DNA from: an uncultured Lachnospiraceae bacterium
GTDB lineage: Bacteria > Bacillota > Clostridia > Lachnospirales > Lachnospiraceae
Assembly: GCA_951800685.1 (NCBI GenBank)
Contig: CATOJY010000023.1
Coordinates: 1-55,517, forward strand
Length of the DNA: 55,517 nucleotides
Reading direction: 5' to 3'
Part shown: piece after piece, positions 1-9,197 of the stretch
Layout of the letters: every line of letters starts with the position of its first letter
Position numbering within the stretch: the stretch's first letter is position 1
Notes under the pieces: generated by a model
The model's input: the letters and a program-made list of their open reading frames with translations, nothing else
What the model was told of the DNA's origin: nothing
The model's database searches: none
Program-made: the position numbers and the translations under genes

Positions 1-74
1 TTCTGATTTTTCTATTATTTTCCATGATTTTGTTATATAATCTTTTTATAAAGTTTAAAAGGAGGAATAGTAAT

Positions 75-1283
75 ATGGCAAAAGAAATGATTGCAATGCT
101 TCTCGCCGGCGGACAGGGTTCCCGTCTTTATGCGCTGACCGAGAAGCTTGCAAAACCGGCAGTTCCTTTTGGCGGTAAATATCGCATCATCGACTTTCCG
201 CTTTCTAACTGCGTCAATTCAGGCATTGATACTGTAGGAATCCTAACCCAGTATCAACCACTGGAATTAAATGAGTACATAGGCAACGGTCAGCCCTGGG
301 ATCTGGACCGTCTTTACGGAGGCGTACACGTACTGCCGCCCTATCAGAAAGCACACGGTTCAGACTGGTATAAAGGCACAGCCAACGCGATCTATCAGAA
401 TATATCCTTTATCGAACGTTATGACCCGAAGTATGTCATCATTCTTTCCGGTGATCAGATCTGTAAACAGGACTACAGCGATTTCCTGAAATTCCACAAG
501 GAGAAGAACGCAGAATTCAGCGTAGCCGTTATGGAAGTGCCGTGGGAGGAGGCTCCCCGTTTCGGCCTGATGGTGGCAGATGAAAATGACAAGATCACTG
601 AATTCCAGGAGAAACCGAAGAACCCGAAGTCCAATCTGGCTTCCATGGGTATCTATATCTTCAACTGGGATATCCTGAAACAGTATCTGGAAGAAGATGA
701 AGCCGATCCGAATTCGGCCAATGACTTCGGTAACAATATTATCCCTAATCTCCTGCGGGATCATCGTCAGATGTACGCCTATCATTTCAATGGTTACTGG
801 AAAGACGTGGGAACCATAGCTTCTTTATGGGAAGCAAACATGGAAGTTCTGGATCCTGAGCACAGCGGTATCAATCTTTTCGATGAGAACTGGAAGATCT
901 ACAGCCGCAACGCCGGCATGACCGGACATAAGATCAACCCTGGCGCAGTCGTGGAGAATTCCATGATCACAGACGGCTGCCGGATCAAAGGTTCCGTGAA
1001 GCACTCCATTCTTTTCGGCGGCGTAAAAGTAGATGCCGGCGCAGTTGTGGAAGATGCAGTCCTGATGGGCGGCACTACCGTTAAGGCAGGGGCTGTGGTG
1101 AAGCATTGTATCGTTGCTGAAAATGTGACAATCTGTGAAAACGCTGTGGTAGGCGCAATGCCTTCTGGAGATGAGAACGGTGTAGCAACCGTCGGCTCCG
1201 GCGTTACAATTGGTGAAAATGCCGTGATCGGCCCCAATGCCATGGTCAGAAATAATGTAGAAGGTGGTGAAGAACAATGGTAA
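75..1283 (+). CDS. glgC: Glucose-1-phosphate adenylyltransferase, catalytic subunit
   Basis: GlgC makes ADP-glucose from glucose-1-phosphate and ATP, the first committed step of bacterial glycogen synthesis, in the cytosol. The 402-residue protein has the nucleotidyltransferase signature LAGGQGSRL at residues 10-18, SGDQ at 125-128 and QEKP at 178-181. From about residue 280 it turns into the hexapeptide left-handed beta-helix usual for the family. The start at 75 is chosen because AAAGGAGGAA ends a few bases before it; an upstream in-frame ATG at 24 has no ribosome site and would add 17 non-conserved residues. TATAAT at 36-41 could be the -10 box, but its -35 box is weak. The gene overlaps glgD by 7 bases, so the two are surely co-translated. 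Identification is firm; allosteric behaviour cannot be read from the sequence. Confidence 0.96.
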   Translation: MAKEMIAMLLAGGQGSRLYALTEKLAKPAVPFGGKYRIIDFPLSNCVNSGIDTVGILTQYQPLELNEYIGNGQPWDLDRLYGGVHVLPPYQKAHGSDWYKGTANAIYQNISFIERYDPKYVIILSGDQICKQDYSDFLKFHKEKNAEFSVAVMEVPWEEAPRFGLMVADENDKITEFQEKPKNPKSNLASMGIYIFNWDILKQYLEEDEADPNSANDFGNNIIPNLLRDHRQMYAYHFNGYWKDVGTIASLWEANMEVLDPEHSGINLFDENWKIYSRNAGMTGHKINPGAVVENSMITDGCRIKGSVKHSILFGGVKVDAGAVVEDAVLMGGTTVKAGAVVKHCIVAENVTICENAVVGAMPSGDENGVATVGSGVTIGENAVIGPNAMVRNNVEGGEEQW

Positions 1284-2422
1284 AATCAAACACAAGTGTA
1301 GTCGGTATTATTTTCCCAAACAGTTATGATGCCCTGGTTCCGGAACTGGTCAGCGTGCGTTTGATGGCTTCCATTCCTTTTGCCAGCCGTTACCGTATCA
1401 TCGACTTTATTCTGTCCAGCATGACCCATTCTGGCATTGACAACATCTCTGTCGTTGTCAATAAGAACTATCACTCCCTGATGGATCATTTGGGCTCTGG
1501 CCGTGAATGGGATCTGATCCGCAAGAACGGCGGTCTGCGTATCTTTCCTCCTTTTGCAGAGAAGGAAGTTGGCGGCCCTTATGTAGGACGCGCCAGCGCA
1601 CTGGCAAATCTCCTGGATTTCTTAAGAGACCAGAAAGAAAAATACGTAATTATGTCAGATACAAATGTTGTTGTCAACTTTGATTTCAGTGCCATGCTGC
1701 AGGCTCATATTGACAGCGGCGCGGACATGACAATTGCCTACAATGAGCAGGAAATCCCTGAAGAACTGCTCAATTATCCTGCCAATGACAAGATCTTCTA
1801 TTACACTTTTGATGTGGAAGAAGGACGGCTTAAGAAAGTATATATCAACCCGAAGACAGACGGCGTACAGAAATTATCGATGAATATCTTCGTTGTTAAC
1901 CGTGAGCTGCTCATCGATATCGTAAATGACGCTTACATCCAGGGACGCTCTTTCTTTATGCGTGATGTCATTATGCCGCAGCTTGGTAAACTGAATGTGC
2001 AGGCTTACAAGTATACCGACTATGTGGCACGGATCAGCGGCATGAAGAGCTACTTTGAAGAGAATATGAAGCTGTTAGACGACTATAACCTGGACGCTCT
2101 CTTCTCTTCCGCTCCTATCTATACGAAGATTCGTGGCGATAACCCGACCCACTATAAGAATGGCGCCAAGGTGCAGAACGTGATGATGGCTGACGGCTGC
2201 GTGATCGAAGGTGAAGTGGAAAACAGTGTAATCTTTAGAGGTGTCAAGATCGGCAAGGGCGCTACCGTGAAAAATTGTATTTTGATGCAGGATACCGTGG
2301 TGGAAGCTGGCGCGAACGTAGAATATCTGATCACCGATAAGAATGTGACGATTACAGCCGGCAAGGAAATGAAAGGCACTGATACTTTCCCAGTTTATAT
2401 CGAGAAATTTAAAGTAGTTTAG
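1277..2422 (+). CDS. glgD: GlgD, regulatory ADP-glucose pyrophosphorylase-like subunit
   Basis: GlgD is the second, GlgC-like subunit found in Firmicutes. It is thought to form hetero-oligomers with GlgC and raise its activity. The 381-residue protein keeps the overall fold, with [10 protein letters not shown] near residues 32-41 and a C-terminal beta-helix. The N-terminus reads [15 protein letters not shown] where GlgC has the GG-x-G-x-R-L loop, so the nucleotide-binding loop is lost and it is probably not catalytic alone. Its ATG lies inside the last codons of glgC, and AAGGTGGTG just upstream serves as its ribosome site. A hairpin about 45 bases after the stop ends the pair. No other glg genes are in the window. 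Confidence 0.93.
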   Translation: MVKSNTSVVGIIFPNSYDALVPELVSVRLMASIPFASRYRIIDFILSSMTHSGIDNISVVVNKNYHSLMDHLGSGREWDLIRKNGGLRIFPPFAEKEVGGPYVGRASALANLLDFLRDQKEKYVIMSDTNVVVNFDFSAMLQAHIDSGADMTIAYNEQEIPEELLNYPANDKIFYYTFDVEEGRLKKVYINPKTDGVQKLSMNIFVVNRELLIDIVNDAYIQGRSFFMRDVIMPQLGKLNVQAYKYTDYVARISGMKSYFEENMKLLDDYNLDALFSSAPIYTKIRGDNPTHYKNGAKVQNVMMADGCVIEGEVENSVIFRGVKIGKGATVKNCILMQDTVVEAGANVEYLITDKNVTITAGKEMKGTDTFPVYIEKFKVV

Positions 2423-2468
2423 GTCAAGTCAGGAGTGCCTAATCCTGCACTGATCTCTGCGGACTTAA

Positions 2469-2508
2469 GAAAAGATGCGGACAATCGTTACTTGTTCCGC
2501 ATCTTTTC
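2469..2508 (+). terminator. Terminator after glgCD
   Basis: GAAAAGATGCGGA pairs with TCCGCATCTTTTC, extended by CAA/TTG with one bulged base, around a short loop. The downstream tract is only moderately T-rich (TATATTAGG), so the hairpin is clear but termination efficiency is uncertain. Confidence 0.75.
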
Positions 2509-2698
2509 TATATTAGGTATTGCATACATACCTTGCTGGCTAAAATCCGTACTCCCACTGCATAATGCATAAAGTATCATGTGATTTATTACGCGCAATT
2601 ACTGGATTTGCACTCGCCTAGCAGTTCTGTAAAGTTGCATCAATGCAGATTTATTAACATTCTTAGGCTGTTGCCTTCTTCACAGATTAAACTCTGAA

Positions 2699-3244
2699 TC
2701 AGGAATGCTCTTTCACATATTGCAAAAATTCAGAAGTTTTTGACCAATATTTAATTCCCCAATTTTCAAAATTCCATTCATCCATGTATGCATTGCACTC
2801 AAAATCAATATAATAAATTTCTCCATTCTGCACCACAAAATTTGTCGGAAAATAATCTATATTCATATGCGCAGCATATAGCAAATCGCACATGCTACGC
2901 AGCTGATCAACATAGACCGATTTCATCTTATCCTGCAAAACCAACTCATAGATGGTATCACCATCAATAAACTCTTTCAAAATGCGTTCCTTTTCCAGAT
3001 CGACATCAATCATAACAGGAATTTTTATTCCGATTTCTTTCAGACGCTTATAGTCGTTTAATTCTGCCTCTATCTTATTTCCAAATTGGTAATACTCACA
3101 AGGTTCATGGTGAATCTGCTTGAGAACATATTTTTGATCCTCATCGCTTGCCAGATAAGAATATCCACCTTTTCCCTTTCCTAATAACTTATGTATTTCA
3201 TACTCTTTTTCATTTACCCTTATTTTCTTGTTTATAATTGTCAC
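2699..3244 (-). CDS. Small protein-kinase-like (APH/RIO-type fold) protein
   Basis: This 181-residue protein resembles a compact kinase of the eukaryotic-like or aminoglycoside-phosphotransferase fold. It shows a glycine-rich loop GKGKGGYSY at 22-30, a candidate lysine in VLKQI (K42), a catalytic-loop-like HMNIDYFPTN at 126-135 and an IDFE (DFG-like) metal-binding motif at 146-149. It is shorter than most kinases and its substrate is unknown. The start is awkward: the frame opens with GTG at 3244 right behind a stop, and the GAGAGG ribosome-site sequence runs directly into that GTG. No ATG occurs before the glycine loop, so GTG or a rare start must be used. The gene is visibly AT-rich, stands alone between glgD and rubrerythrin, and may be horizontally acquired. 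Confidence 0.65.
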   Translation of the reverse strand: MTIINKKIRVNEKEYEIHKLLGKGKGGYSYLASDEDQKYVLKQIHHEPCEYYQFGNKIEAELNDYKRLKEIGIKIPVMIDVDLEKERILKEFIDGDTIYELVLQDKMKSVYVDQLRSMCDLLYAAHMNIDYFPTNFVVQNGEIYYIDFECNAYMDEWNFENWGIKYWSKTSEFLQYVKEHS

Positions 3245-3332
3245 CTCTCATTCCGATTTATACACTTGATTATAAAAGATTGTTATGTTACCCGCAATGC
3301 ATATTGATAAGATAATTTCTAAAGGAATACCC

Positions 3333-3363
3333 AAAAGAAAAAGGGGATATCTCTATCCCCTTT
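3333..3363 (-). terminator. Terminator after rubrerythrin
   Basis: On the minus strand AAAGGGGATA pairs perfectly with TATCCCCTTT around a 4-base loop and is followed by TTTTTCTTTT. It lies about 55 bases after the rubrerythrin stop and also insulates the kinase-like gene from read-through. Confidence 0.88.
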
Positions 3364-3416
3364 CACTGTCCGCACTCGTCATATTATCGTCCCATGAAAC
3401 CACTAGGCACCAAAGA

Positions 3417-3971
3417 TCAATAGTTTTCCGGCTTGATTTCAAAATATGCCTGCGGATGTTCACAGACAGGGCAAACATCCGGCGCATTACAGCCTACTAC
3501 AATATGTCCGCAATTCCGGCATTCCCAGACTTTTACCTCACTCTTCCTGAATACTTCCTGCATCTCCACGTTGTGAAGAAGCGCCCGGTAACGTTCTTCG
3601 TGCTGTTTCTCTATCTCAGCAACCAGACGAAATCTGGAAGCCAATTCGGGAAAGCCTTCTTTCTCTGCAGTCTCTGCGAAACCCACATACATTTCCGTCC
3701 ATTCATAGTGTTCCCCTGCCGCCGCTGCTGCAAGGTTCTCTGCCGTGCCCCCAATGCCATATCGCTCTTTATACCAGATCTTGGCATGTTCCTTCTCATT
3801 ATCAGCTGTTTCCTGAAAAATTGCTGCTATCTGCTCAAATCCATCCTTTCTCGCTTTGGATGCAAAAAAAGTATAATTATTTCTCGCCACAGATTCCCCT
3901 GCGATCGCCGCCTCCAGATTCTTTTCTGTCTGTGTTCCGGCATATTTACTATTTCCTGTCGGTTGTGCCAT
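3417..3971 (-). CDS. rbr: Rubrerythrin
   Basis: Rubrerythrin reduces hydrogen peroxide in the cytosol of anaerobes using a di-iron site and a rubredoxin-type iron centre. The 184-residue protein has the ferritin-like four-helix part with the usual Glu/His clusters (E20, E59-E61-H62, E87-H88, E90, E119-E121-H124). It ends in a rubredoxin domain with CRNC at 151-154 and CPVC at 167-170. The start at 3971 is chosen because GGAGGAAATT directly precedes it; an in-frame ATG eight codons upstream lacks such a site. The gene has its own terminator and is probably monocistronic. An oxidative-stress role is family knowledge; no regulator site was recognised. Confidence 0.95.
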   Translation of the reverse strand: MAQPTGNSKYAGTQTEKNLEAAIAGESVARNNYTFFASKARKDGFEQIAAIFQETADNEKEHAKIWYKERYGIGGTAENLAAAAAGEHYEWTEMYVGFAETAEKEGFPELASRFRLVAEIEKQHEERYRALLHNVEMQEVFRKSEVKVWECRNCGHIVVGCNAPDVCPVCEHPQAYFEIKPENY

Positions 3972-4160
3972 AATTTCCTCCATTCCATACAGCACATAAC
4001 ATCTGTCTGATGTGTCTGCACCTGTCTGTTTTTCTGCTTACCTAGAGTATGACACAAATGGAGGCTTTCTATGCAGATCTTACGCAAGTTCATAACAATT
4101 CAGTCAGCGTCCTAATCTTACGAACACGTATCATAAATGAACTGGCAATACTCCCATTCC

Positions 4161-5960
4161 TTAATCACTGGTCAGTTCCGCCGTCATCTCGCGCAGCCAC
4201 ACCAATTCTTCCTCTTCCATCTCAGGCGCCAGTGCTGCATACACTTTTCTATGGTACTCATTCAACCATTCAAGTTCTCTCTCTGTCATTAATTGCGGCA
4301 GGATCGCTTCCCTGTCAAAAGGAACCATCGTCAGCGGTTCCAGATACAGGAACTGGCCATACTCGTTCTTCTCTGCCTTCCTGCATAGCACAAGATTCTC
4401 CAAACGAACGCCAAATCTTCCTTCCAGATACAGGCCTGGTTCATCAGAAATAATCATTCCCTCTTCCAGAACAACGCTCTTTGTCCCAGGAGCGGTACGC
4501 CAATGGAACCTCTGTGGTCCTTCATGCACCCCAAGAATATAGCCAACGCCATGTCCCGTTCCATGATTATAATCCAATCCTGCATCCCAGAGTGGCTGTC
4601 TTGCCAAAATATCCAGATTCTGCCCGCTGACGCCTTCCAGGAACCTCGCTGCCCCCAGAGCCAGATTACCCCGCAGTACCAGCGTATAGTCCCTCTTCTC
4701 CTCCTCTGTCAACTCTCCCAATGCGATCGTCCTGGTAATATCTGTGGTCCCTTCCTTATAATGTCCGCCTGTATCTGCCAGACAGAAGCTCTCTTTCTTC
4801 ATTTCCACATTCGTCTGCTCTGTCGCTGCATAGTGTACGATCGCTCCATGCGGGCCATAGGCAATAATCGGTCCAAAACTCTGCCCCAGATAGCCATCCA
4901 TCTGTGCGCGAAATGTCTCCAACTTCTCAGCTGCGCCCATCTCTGTAATGACTTCTCTTCCAATCTTCGTCTTCAGCCAGTGTATAAACCTGGTAACCGC
5001 AACACCGTCTTTCACATGAGCTGCGCGCATATTCTGCATCTCGGTAGACGTCTTAACCGCTTTCATAAGTACCACCGGACTGCTTTGATCCAGGATCTCT
5101 ACCGACTCTGGTATACTTTCTGTCAATCTGTAATTCACCACGCTGCCGTCCAGCCAGATCTTCTTTCCTGCAGGCAGATTCCGGACAGATTCTTCTATCG
5201 CATCATAAGGCTGAATGTCCACACCCTCCTGCAACAGCTTCACCCTCAATTCCTCTGCGAAAATCTCTTCATGCACAAAAAGTGTGATCTGCTCTTTCGT
5301 CAGCAGAAGATAGGACAGAAAAACAGGCGTATATGCTATATCACCGCCACGCAGATTAAAAAGCCAGGCAATCTCATCCAACGCAGTAACTAACAGATAG
5401 TCTGCTTTTTCTTCCTGCATTTTAATCCGTACTTCCTGTATCTTGTCTGTTCTGCTCTTACCAGCATATTTCACATCAAGTTCCCAGACTGGCTCTTTAG
5501 AAAGGTCTGGACGATCCTCCCATACCTTGCCTACCAAATCTTCCCTGCCATCAAAGGTAATCCGCTTTGTATCCGTTTTTTTCTGGATGGAACCTACAAA
5601 TTTTCTGTTGACGGTCCGGCCATCAAAACCTACTATAGCCTCCTTAGGCAAATGATCCTGTAAATATTTCTCTATGGAAGGAACCTCCGGCTGCCCAGAA
5701 CGCATAAGCACGATTTCACTATCCTTCAACTGTTCTGCCGCCTGCAGAAAATATCTTCCATCCGTCCATAAAGCCGCCTGATCTGGCAGAACCACCAACG
5801 TGCCAGCCGACCCGGTAAATCCCGACATATATTCCCGCGCCTTAAAATAACTGCCTACATACTCCGAACTGTGGAAATCATCTGTCGGAATGATATATGC
5901 AGAAAGATTCCTTTCCTGCATCAGTTTACGGAGCCGTTTTAATTTTTCGTCTGTTTTCAT
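4161..5960 (-). CDS. Xaa-Pro aminopeptidase, M24B family, long three-domain form
   Basis: This 599-residue enzyme should remove N-terminal residues that precede proline, in the cytosol. Its length fits the three-domain form with two creatinase-like N-terminal domains followed by the pita-bread catalytic domain. The dinuclear metal ligands are visible: Asp in LADTGGHYKEGTTDITR (both Asp residues), His in NHGTGHGVGY, Glu in DEPGLYLEG and Glu in VRLENL. The start ATG at 5960 opens a normal family N-terminus (MKTDEKLKRLRKLM), though its ribosome site is weak (GAAAGG). It is a single gene between rubrerythrin and a DUF362 protein with gaps of about 120-190 bases, so it is probably transcribed alone. 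Confidence 0.93.
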   Translation of the reverse strand: MKTDEKLKRLRKLMQERNLSAYIIPTDDFHSSEYVGSYFKAREYMSGFTGSAGTLVVLPDQAALWTDGRYFLQAAEQLKDSEIVLMRSGQPEVPSIEKYLQDHLPKEAIVGFDGRTVNRKFVGSIQKKTDTKRITFDGREDLVGKVWEDRPDLSKEPVWELDVKYAGKSRTDKIQEVRIKMQEEKADYLLVTALDEIAWLFNLRGGDIAYTPVFLSYLLLTKEQITLFVHEEIFAEELRVKLLQEGVDIQPYDAIEESVRNLPAGKKIWLDGSVVNYRLTESIPESVEILDQSSPVVLMKAVKTSTEMQNMRAAHVKDGVAVTRFIHWLKTKIGREVITEMGAAEKLETFRAQMDGYLGQSFGPIIAYGPHGAIVHYAATEQTNVEMKKESFCLADTGGHYKEGTTDITRTIALGELTEEEKRDYTLVLRGNLALGAARFLEGVSGQNLDILARQPLWDAGLDYNHGTGHGVGYILGVHEGPQRFHWRTAPGTKSVVLEEGMIISDEPGLYLEGRFGVRLENLVLCRKAEKNEYGQFLYLEPLTMVPFDREAILPQLMTERELEWLNEYHRKVYAALAPEMEEEELVWLREMTAELTSD

Positions 5961-6082
5961 TGTAATCCATACGCCTTTCTCTCAGTCTGCACTTTTCACG
6001 CTTCCTGGAATTCCCTGAAACATTCCGTAACTCTCAGGCGGCATGCTTTGCTAACCCAGCGTTTCTTAATATTTTTCTCATG

Positions 6083-7201
6083 CTAGATCCGTACCAATTC
6101 ATATTGATCCGTACCAAGACCAATTTTCACCGCATGCTCAATACAGCTTCTCCATTCGGTATCCGGATGTGTCATATGGAAATGATCATGGCCCTCTTCA
6201 TTGCCGTGCTCTTTCAGATTTTCTCCCAGAATACTGCTCTCTACCGGCGTCATCTGGTTGCACAGATCTGCACAAGCCTGGTCCAGTGCTACCGGATCAA
6301 AAGATGCCAGCATTCCTACATTGGAAATGATTGGAATATCGTTCTCTGCATGGCAGTCACAATTCGGAGAGACGTCACAGATCAAGGAAACATGGAAACA
6401 GGGGCGATCCTTGCACACCGCCAGGCTGTATTCCGCCATCCGGTAATTGAGCACTGCCACTGAATCCTCAAAATCTGCTGCGATCGCATCCTTCGGGCAG
6501 ACTGCCAGGCAGCGGCCGCATCCCACACATTTATTATGATCAATCTGCGCCTTGCCATTTTCAATTACCGGTGCACCATGCGCACAGATCCTGTCGCATG
6601 CCCCGCACCCTACACAAGACGACGGATCCACACTGGGCTTGCCGTCGCAGTGCTGTTCCATCTTCCCGGCTCTGGAACCGCATCCCATACCAATATTCTT
6701 CAGCGCGCCGCCAAATCCGGCCATTTCATGTCCTTTGAAATGCGTCAGGGAAATAAATATATCCGCGTCCATGATCGCGTGGCCGATCTTAGCTTCCTTC
6801 ACATACTCCCCGTCAATAGGAACCAGCGTCTCATCCGTTCCCTTCAAGCCATCACCGATGATCACATGACAGCCTGTCTGATACGGTGAGAAACCATTTA
6901 TGTATGCTGTCTCCAAATGATCCAGCGCATTCTTTCTGCTGCCCACGTACAACGTATTACAATCTGTCAAAAAAGGCTTACCGCCCAGTTCCTTCACATA
7001 ATCTGCCACTACCCTGGCATAATTAGGACGTAAAAAAGCCAGATTCCCATATTCTCCGAAATGAATCTTGATCGCCGCGTACTTGTCTGTGAAGTCGATC
7101 TTCTCAAACCCCGCCGTTTTCATCAAGCGATGCAGCTTCTGCAGAAGATTCTCATGCTCCGTCGCCTTAAAGGTTGTAAAATATACATTTGCTTTTTCCA
7201 T
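6083..7201 (-). CDS. DUF362 protein with two 4Fe-4S clusters
   Basis: The N-terminal two-thirds of this 372-residue protein is the DUF362 domain. Two ferredoxin-type clusters follow, CVGCGACDRICAHGAP and CVGCGRCLAVCPKD, near residues 190-230. The second Cys set is a standard CxxCxxCxxxCP; the first has CAHG in place of CP. DUF362 proteins are widespread in anaerobes and probably handle electron transfer or Fe-S-linked redox chemistry, but no reaction is established. GGAGGAAGAG ahead of the ATG gives a firm start. It stands alone and is not obviously linked to its neighbours. A role as an electron carrier is inference. Confidence 0.85.
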   Translation of the reverse strand: MEKANVYFTTFKATEHENLLQKLHRLMKTAGFEKIDFTDKYAAIKIHFGEYGNLAFLRPNYARVVADYVKELGGKPFLTDCNTLYVGSRKNALDHLETAYINGFSPYQTGCHVIIGDGLKGTDETLVPIDGEYVKEAKIGHAIMDADIFISLTHFKGHEMAGFGGALKNIGMGCGSRAGKMEQHCDGKPSVDPSSCVGCGACDRICAHGAPVIENGKAQIDHNKCVGCGRCLAVCPKDAIAADFEDSVAVLNYRMAEYSLAVCKDRPCFHVSLICDVSPNCDCHAENDIPIISNVGMLASFDPVALDQACADLCNQMTPVESSILGENLKEHGNEEGHDHFHMTHPDTEWRSCIEHAVKIGLGTDQYELVRI

Positions 7202-7388
7202 ACCACTCTTCCTCCATTGTCCTATTTTGAATAGATACCCTTAATCCCCCTGAATTCCTGCTTTATCACAATGTAAAAATTTTATCACATCTACGTCGCC
7301 TCCGCTACCCATCTGCTTAAAGTTTTTTATTTCATCTGTTTTCTTAAATTTACAGCTCAACTCTTTTTGCATATCATTTCTTGTCAGG

Positions 7389-7417
7389 TTGACAAACATA
7401 TGTTTGCATTTTATACT
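7389..7417 (+). promoter_or_regulatory. Sigma-A promoter for the Y-family polymerase operon
   Basis: TTGACA at 7389-7394 and TATACT at 7412-7417 are separated by exactly 17 bases, a near-perfect vegetative promoter. Transcription would start near 7424, giving a leader of about 165 bases before the polymerase ATG. Upstream, 7202-7388 holds nothing else I can recognise apart from AT-rich sequence between the divergent genes. Confidence 0.85.
7393..7406. promoter_or_regulatory. LexA-type SOS box inside the polymerase promoter
   Basis: CAAACATATGTTTG is a perfect 14-bp palindrome. It matches the Bacillus-type SOS consensus CGAAC-RNRY-GTTYG at all but one position. It starts inside the -35 box and fills most of the spacer, the classic position for LexA repression. 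The downstream gene is a Y-family polymerase, a typical SOS target, which strengthens the call. Confidence 0.82.
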
Positions 7418-7469
7418 AATATTTATAAGTTGTACACACCTGTCATAACGGCTTCCAATTAATTATGCA

Positions 7470-7592
7470 ATGACTGTTTTACAAGCCAGAAAGGTGGTGC
7501 TCTGGCAAGAAGGAACGCCCCTGATATATATTCACCACATAAGTTCAGATACTATGACAGAGAAGTTTCTTTCAAGGAGTGTGTCTTTATGA
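7470..7592 (+). CDS. Possible 40-codon leader ORF overlapping the polymerase start
   Basis: An open frame of 40 codons starts MTVLQARKVV and ends with a TGA that overlaps the polymerase ATG as ATGA, the typical arrangement of translational coupling. It lies wholly within the predicted leader of the transcript. Against it, the ATG at 7470 has no clear ribosome site, and the polymerase has its own AAGGAG. A hairpin GCCAGA/TCTGGC (7485-7506) sits inside it. Alternative GTG starts lie at 7494 and 7497. I do not recognise the peptide; it may simply be chance. Confidence 0.25.
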   Translation: MTVLQARKVVLWQEGTPLIYIHHISSDTMTEKFLSRSVSL

Positions 7593-8854
7593 AACAACAC
7601 ACATATCTATGTATCGACCTGAAATCTTTCTACGCCTCCGTAGAGTGCGTTGCAAGAAACATGGACCCCATGACTGAGAATCTGGTGGTCGCCGATCCGG
7701 AGCGGACTGAAAAGACCATCTGCCTGGCCATCACGCCTGCCATGAAAGCACTTGGCATCAAAAACCGATGCCGCCTTTTTGAAATACCCAAACACGTCAA
7801 CTATACCATTGCCCCGCCACGGATGCAGAAATACATCGATACTGCCGCTGAAATCTACGCTGTTTACCTGAAATATGTCGCCAGAGAAGATATCCATGTC
7901 TATTCTATCGATGAGGTCTTTATAGATGTCACAGACTACCTGACGCTGTACCAGCTTTCTGCCCGTGCATTGGGATCTACGATCATGAATGATATCTATA
8001 AGACTACAAAGATCCGTGCCACCTGCGGCGTGGGTACAAACCTATATCTTGCTAAAATCGCACTGGATATCACCGCCAAACATGCCGCCGACTTTATTGG
8101 GGAGCTGGACGAGGAAAGTTATCGTACTCAACTCTGGGGACACAAGCCTCTCACCGATTTCTGGCGCATCGGCGCAGGGACTGCACGACGGCTGGAGCCA
8201 TATGGTATCCGCACCATGCGTGATATTGCCGAAGCCGACGAAGATTTTCTCTATCATCTATTCGGTATCGATGCGGAGCTGCTGATCGATCATGCCTGGG
8301 GAAGGGAACCTGTTACGATCGCCGACATCAAGGCCTACCGGCCGCAGTCCAACTGCCTTGGAAGCGGCCAGGTACTCTCCTGCGACTACCCTTACGAGAA
8401 AGGCCTTCTCGTCGTCAAAGAAATGATGGATCTTCTCTGCCTCGATCTGGTAGAAAAAAATCTGGTCACCAGTTCCATCACCCTTCACATAGGCTATTCC
8501 AGACGCTTCAATGTAGCCTCTGCCCACGGTACTGTTTCCCTTGACACACAGACCAGCTCCGACCTGCTGCTCATTCCGGCAGTGACTAGGCTTTACCAGC
8601 AGCTCGTCAATCCCTCTTATCCGATCCACCGCGTCAACATTACCTGCAACAACGTCATGCCGGAAGAATACCATCAATACAATTTCTTCCAGGACAGCGC
8701 AGAATTAGAACGCAACCGCAAAATCCAGCAGGCAGTCATCAGCATCAAGCATAAATTCGGCAAGGACGCCATCCTAAAGGGCATGAATTTGGAAGAAGGC
8801 GCCACAACCAGAGAACGAAATCATCAGATAGGAGGACACAAAAGTGGCGAGTAA
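7589..8854 (+). CDS. Y-family translesion DNA polymerase (DinB/UvrX-like)
   Basis: The 421-residue protein is an error-prone polymerase of the Y family. Motif CIDLKSFYASVE carries the first catalytic Asp (D10), and YSIDEVF at 105-111 carries D108-E109. The long C-terminal part fits the little-finger domain. Pairing with a YolD-like protein points to the UvrX/YolD-type group of Firmicutes rather than housekeeping Pol IV. AAGGAG precedes the ATG. A LexA-type box in its promoter suggests induction by DNA damage. Its stop lies inside the next gene (11-base overlap), so the two form one operon. Whether it acts in lesion bypass or mutagenesis is family knowledge, not visible here. Confidence 0.9.
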   Translation: MKQHTYLCIDLKSFYASVECVARNMDPMTENLVVADPERTEKTICLAITPAMKALGIKNRCRLFEIPKHVNYTIAPPRMQKYIDTAAEIYAVYLKYVAREDIHVYSIDEVFIDVTDYLTLYQLSARALGSTIMNDIYKTTKIRATCGVGTNLYLAKIALDITAKHAADFIGELDEESYRTQLWGHKPLTDFWRIGAGTARRLEPYGIRTMRDIAEADEDFLYHLFGIDAELLIDHAWGREPVTIADIKAYRPQSNCLGSGQVLSCDYPYEKGLLVVKEMMDLLCLDLVEKNLVTSSITLHIGYSRRFNVASAHGTVSLDTQTSSDLLLIPAVTRLYQQLVNPSYPIHRVNITCNNVMPEEYHQYNFFQDSAELERNRKIQQAVISIKHKFGKDAILKGMNLEEGATTRERNHQIGGHKSGE

Positions 8855-9197
8855 ACCTAAGAACAAAATGCCATTGGAAGAGCGGGCCAAACAATTTATG
8901 CCTTTTGCGGCACTCAAAGGCCTGCCTGACGCACTGGCAGCCAAAGAAAAAATCACGGTTCCGAAAATAGAACTATCCGAAGAAATGGCGGAAGAACTTG
9001 ACCGGAAGCTGCATCTCCTTCTCAAAGGGCAGATGGCTTCCATCGTCTATTTCCATAAAGAAGAATATGTCAAATTAACTGGCATGGTCGCCCGGATCGA
9101 TCCAACATGCCGGTTTGTGCAGATCGTCAATACGAAAGTTGCATTTGAGGATATTTTAGATATTCTGGATGTTGAAGGATCTCAGCAATCATTTTAA
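8844..9197 (+). CDS. YolD-like family protein
   Basis: The 117-residue protein has the YolD-like signature near its N-terminus (RAKQFMPFAALKGLPDAL). These proteins are regularly encoded next to UvrX-type Y-family polymerases in Firmicutes and are presumed partners or regulators of them; the mechanism is unknown. It starts with GTG at 8844 behind AGGAGG (8829-8835), inside the end of the polymerase gene. Its last codons overlap the 3' end of the convergent glycosyltransferase gene by 9 bases, leaving no room for a terminator between the two transcription units. Confidence 0.85.
   Translation: MASKPKNKMPLEERAKQFMPFAALKGLPDALAAKEKITVPKIELSEEMAEELDRKLHLLLKGQMASIVYFHKEEYVKLTGMVARIDPTCRFVQIVNTKVAFEDILDILDVEGSQQSF

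Noticed and set aside
3285..4010. Long plus-strand open frame opposite rubrerythrin
   Set aside because: It is the mirror of a well-supported rubrerythrin gene, lacks family features and crosses the rubrerythrin terminator.
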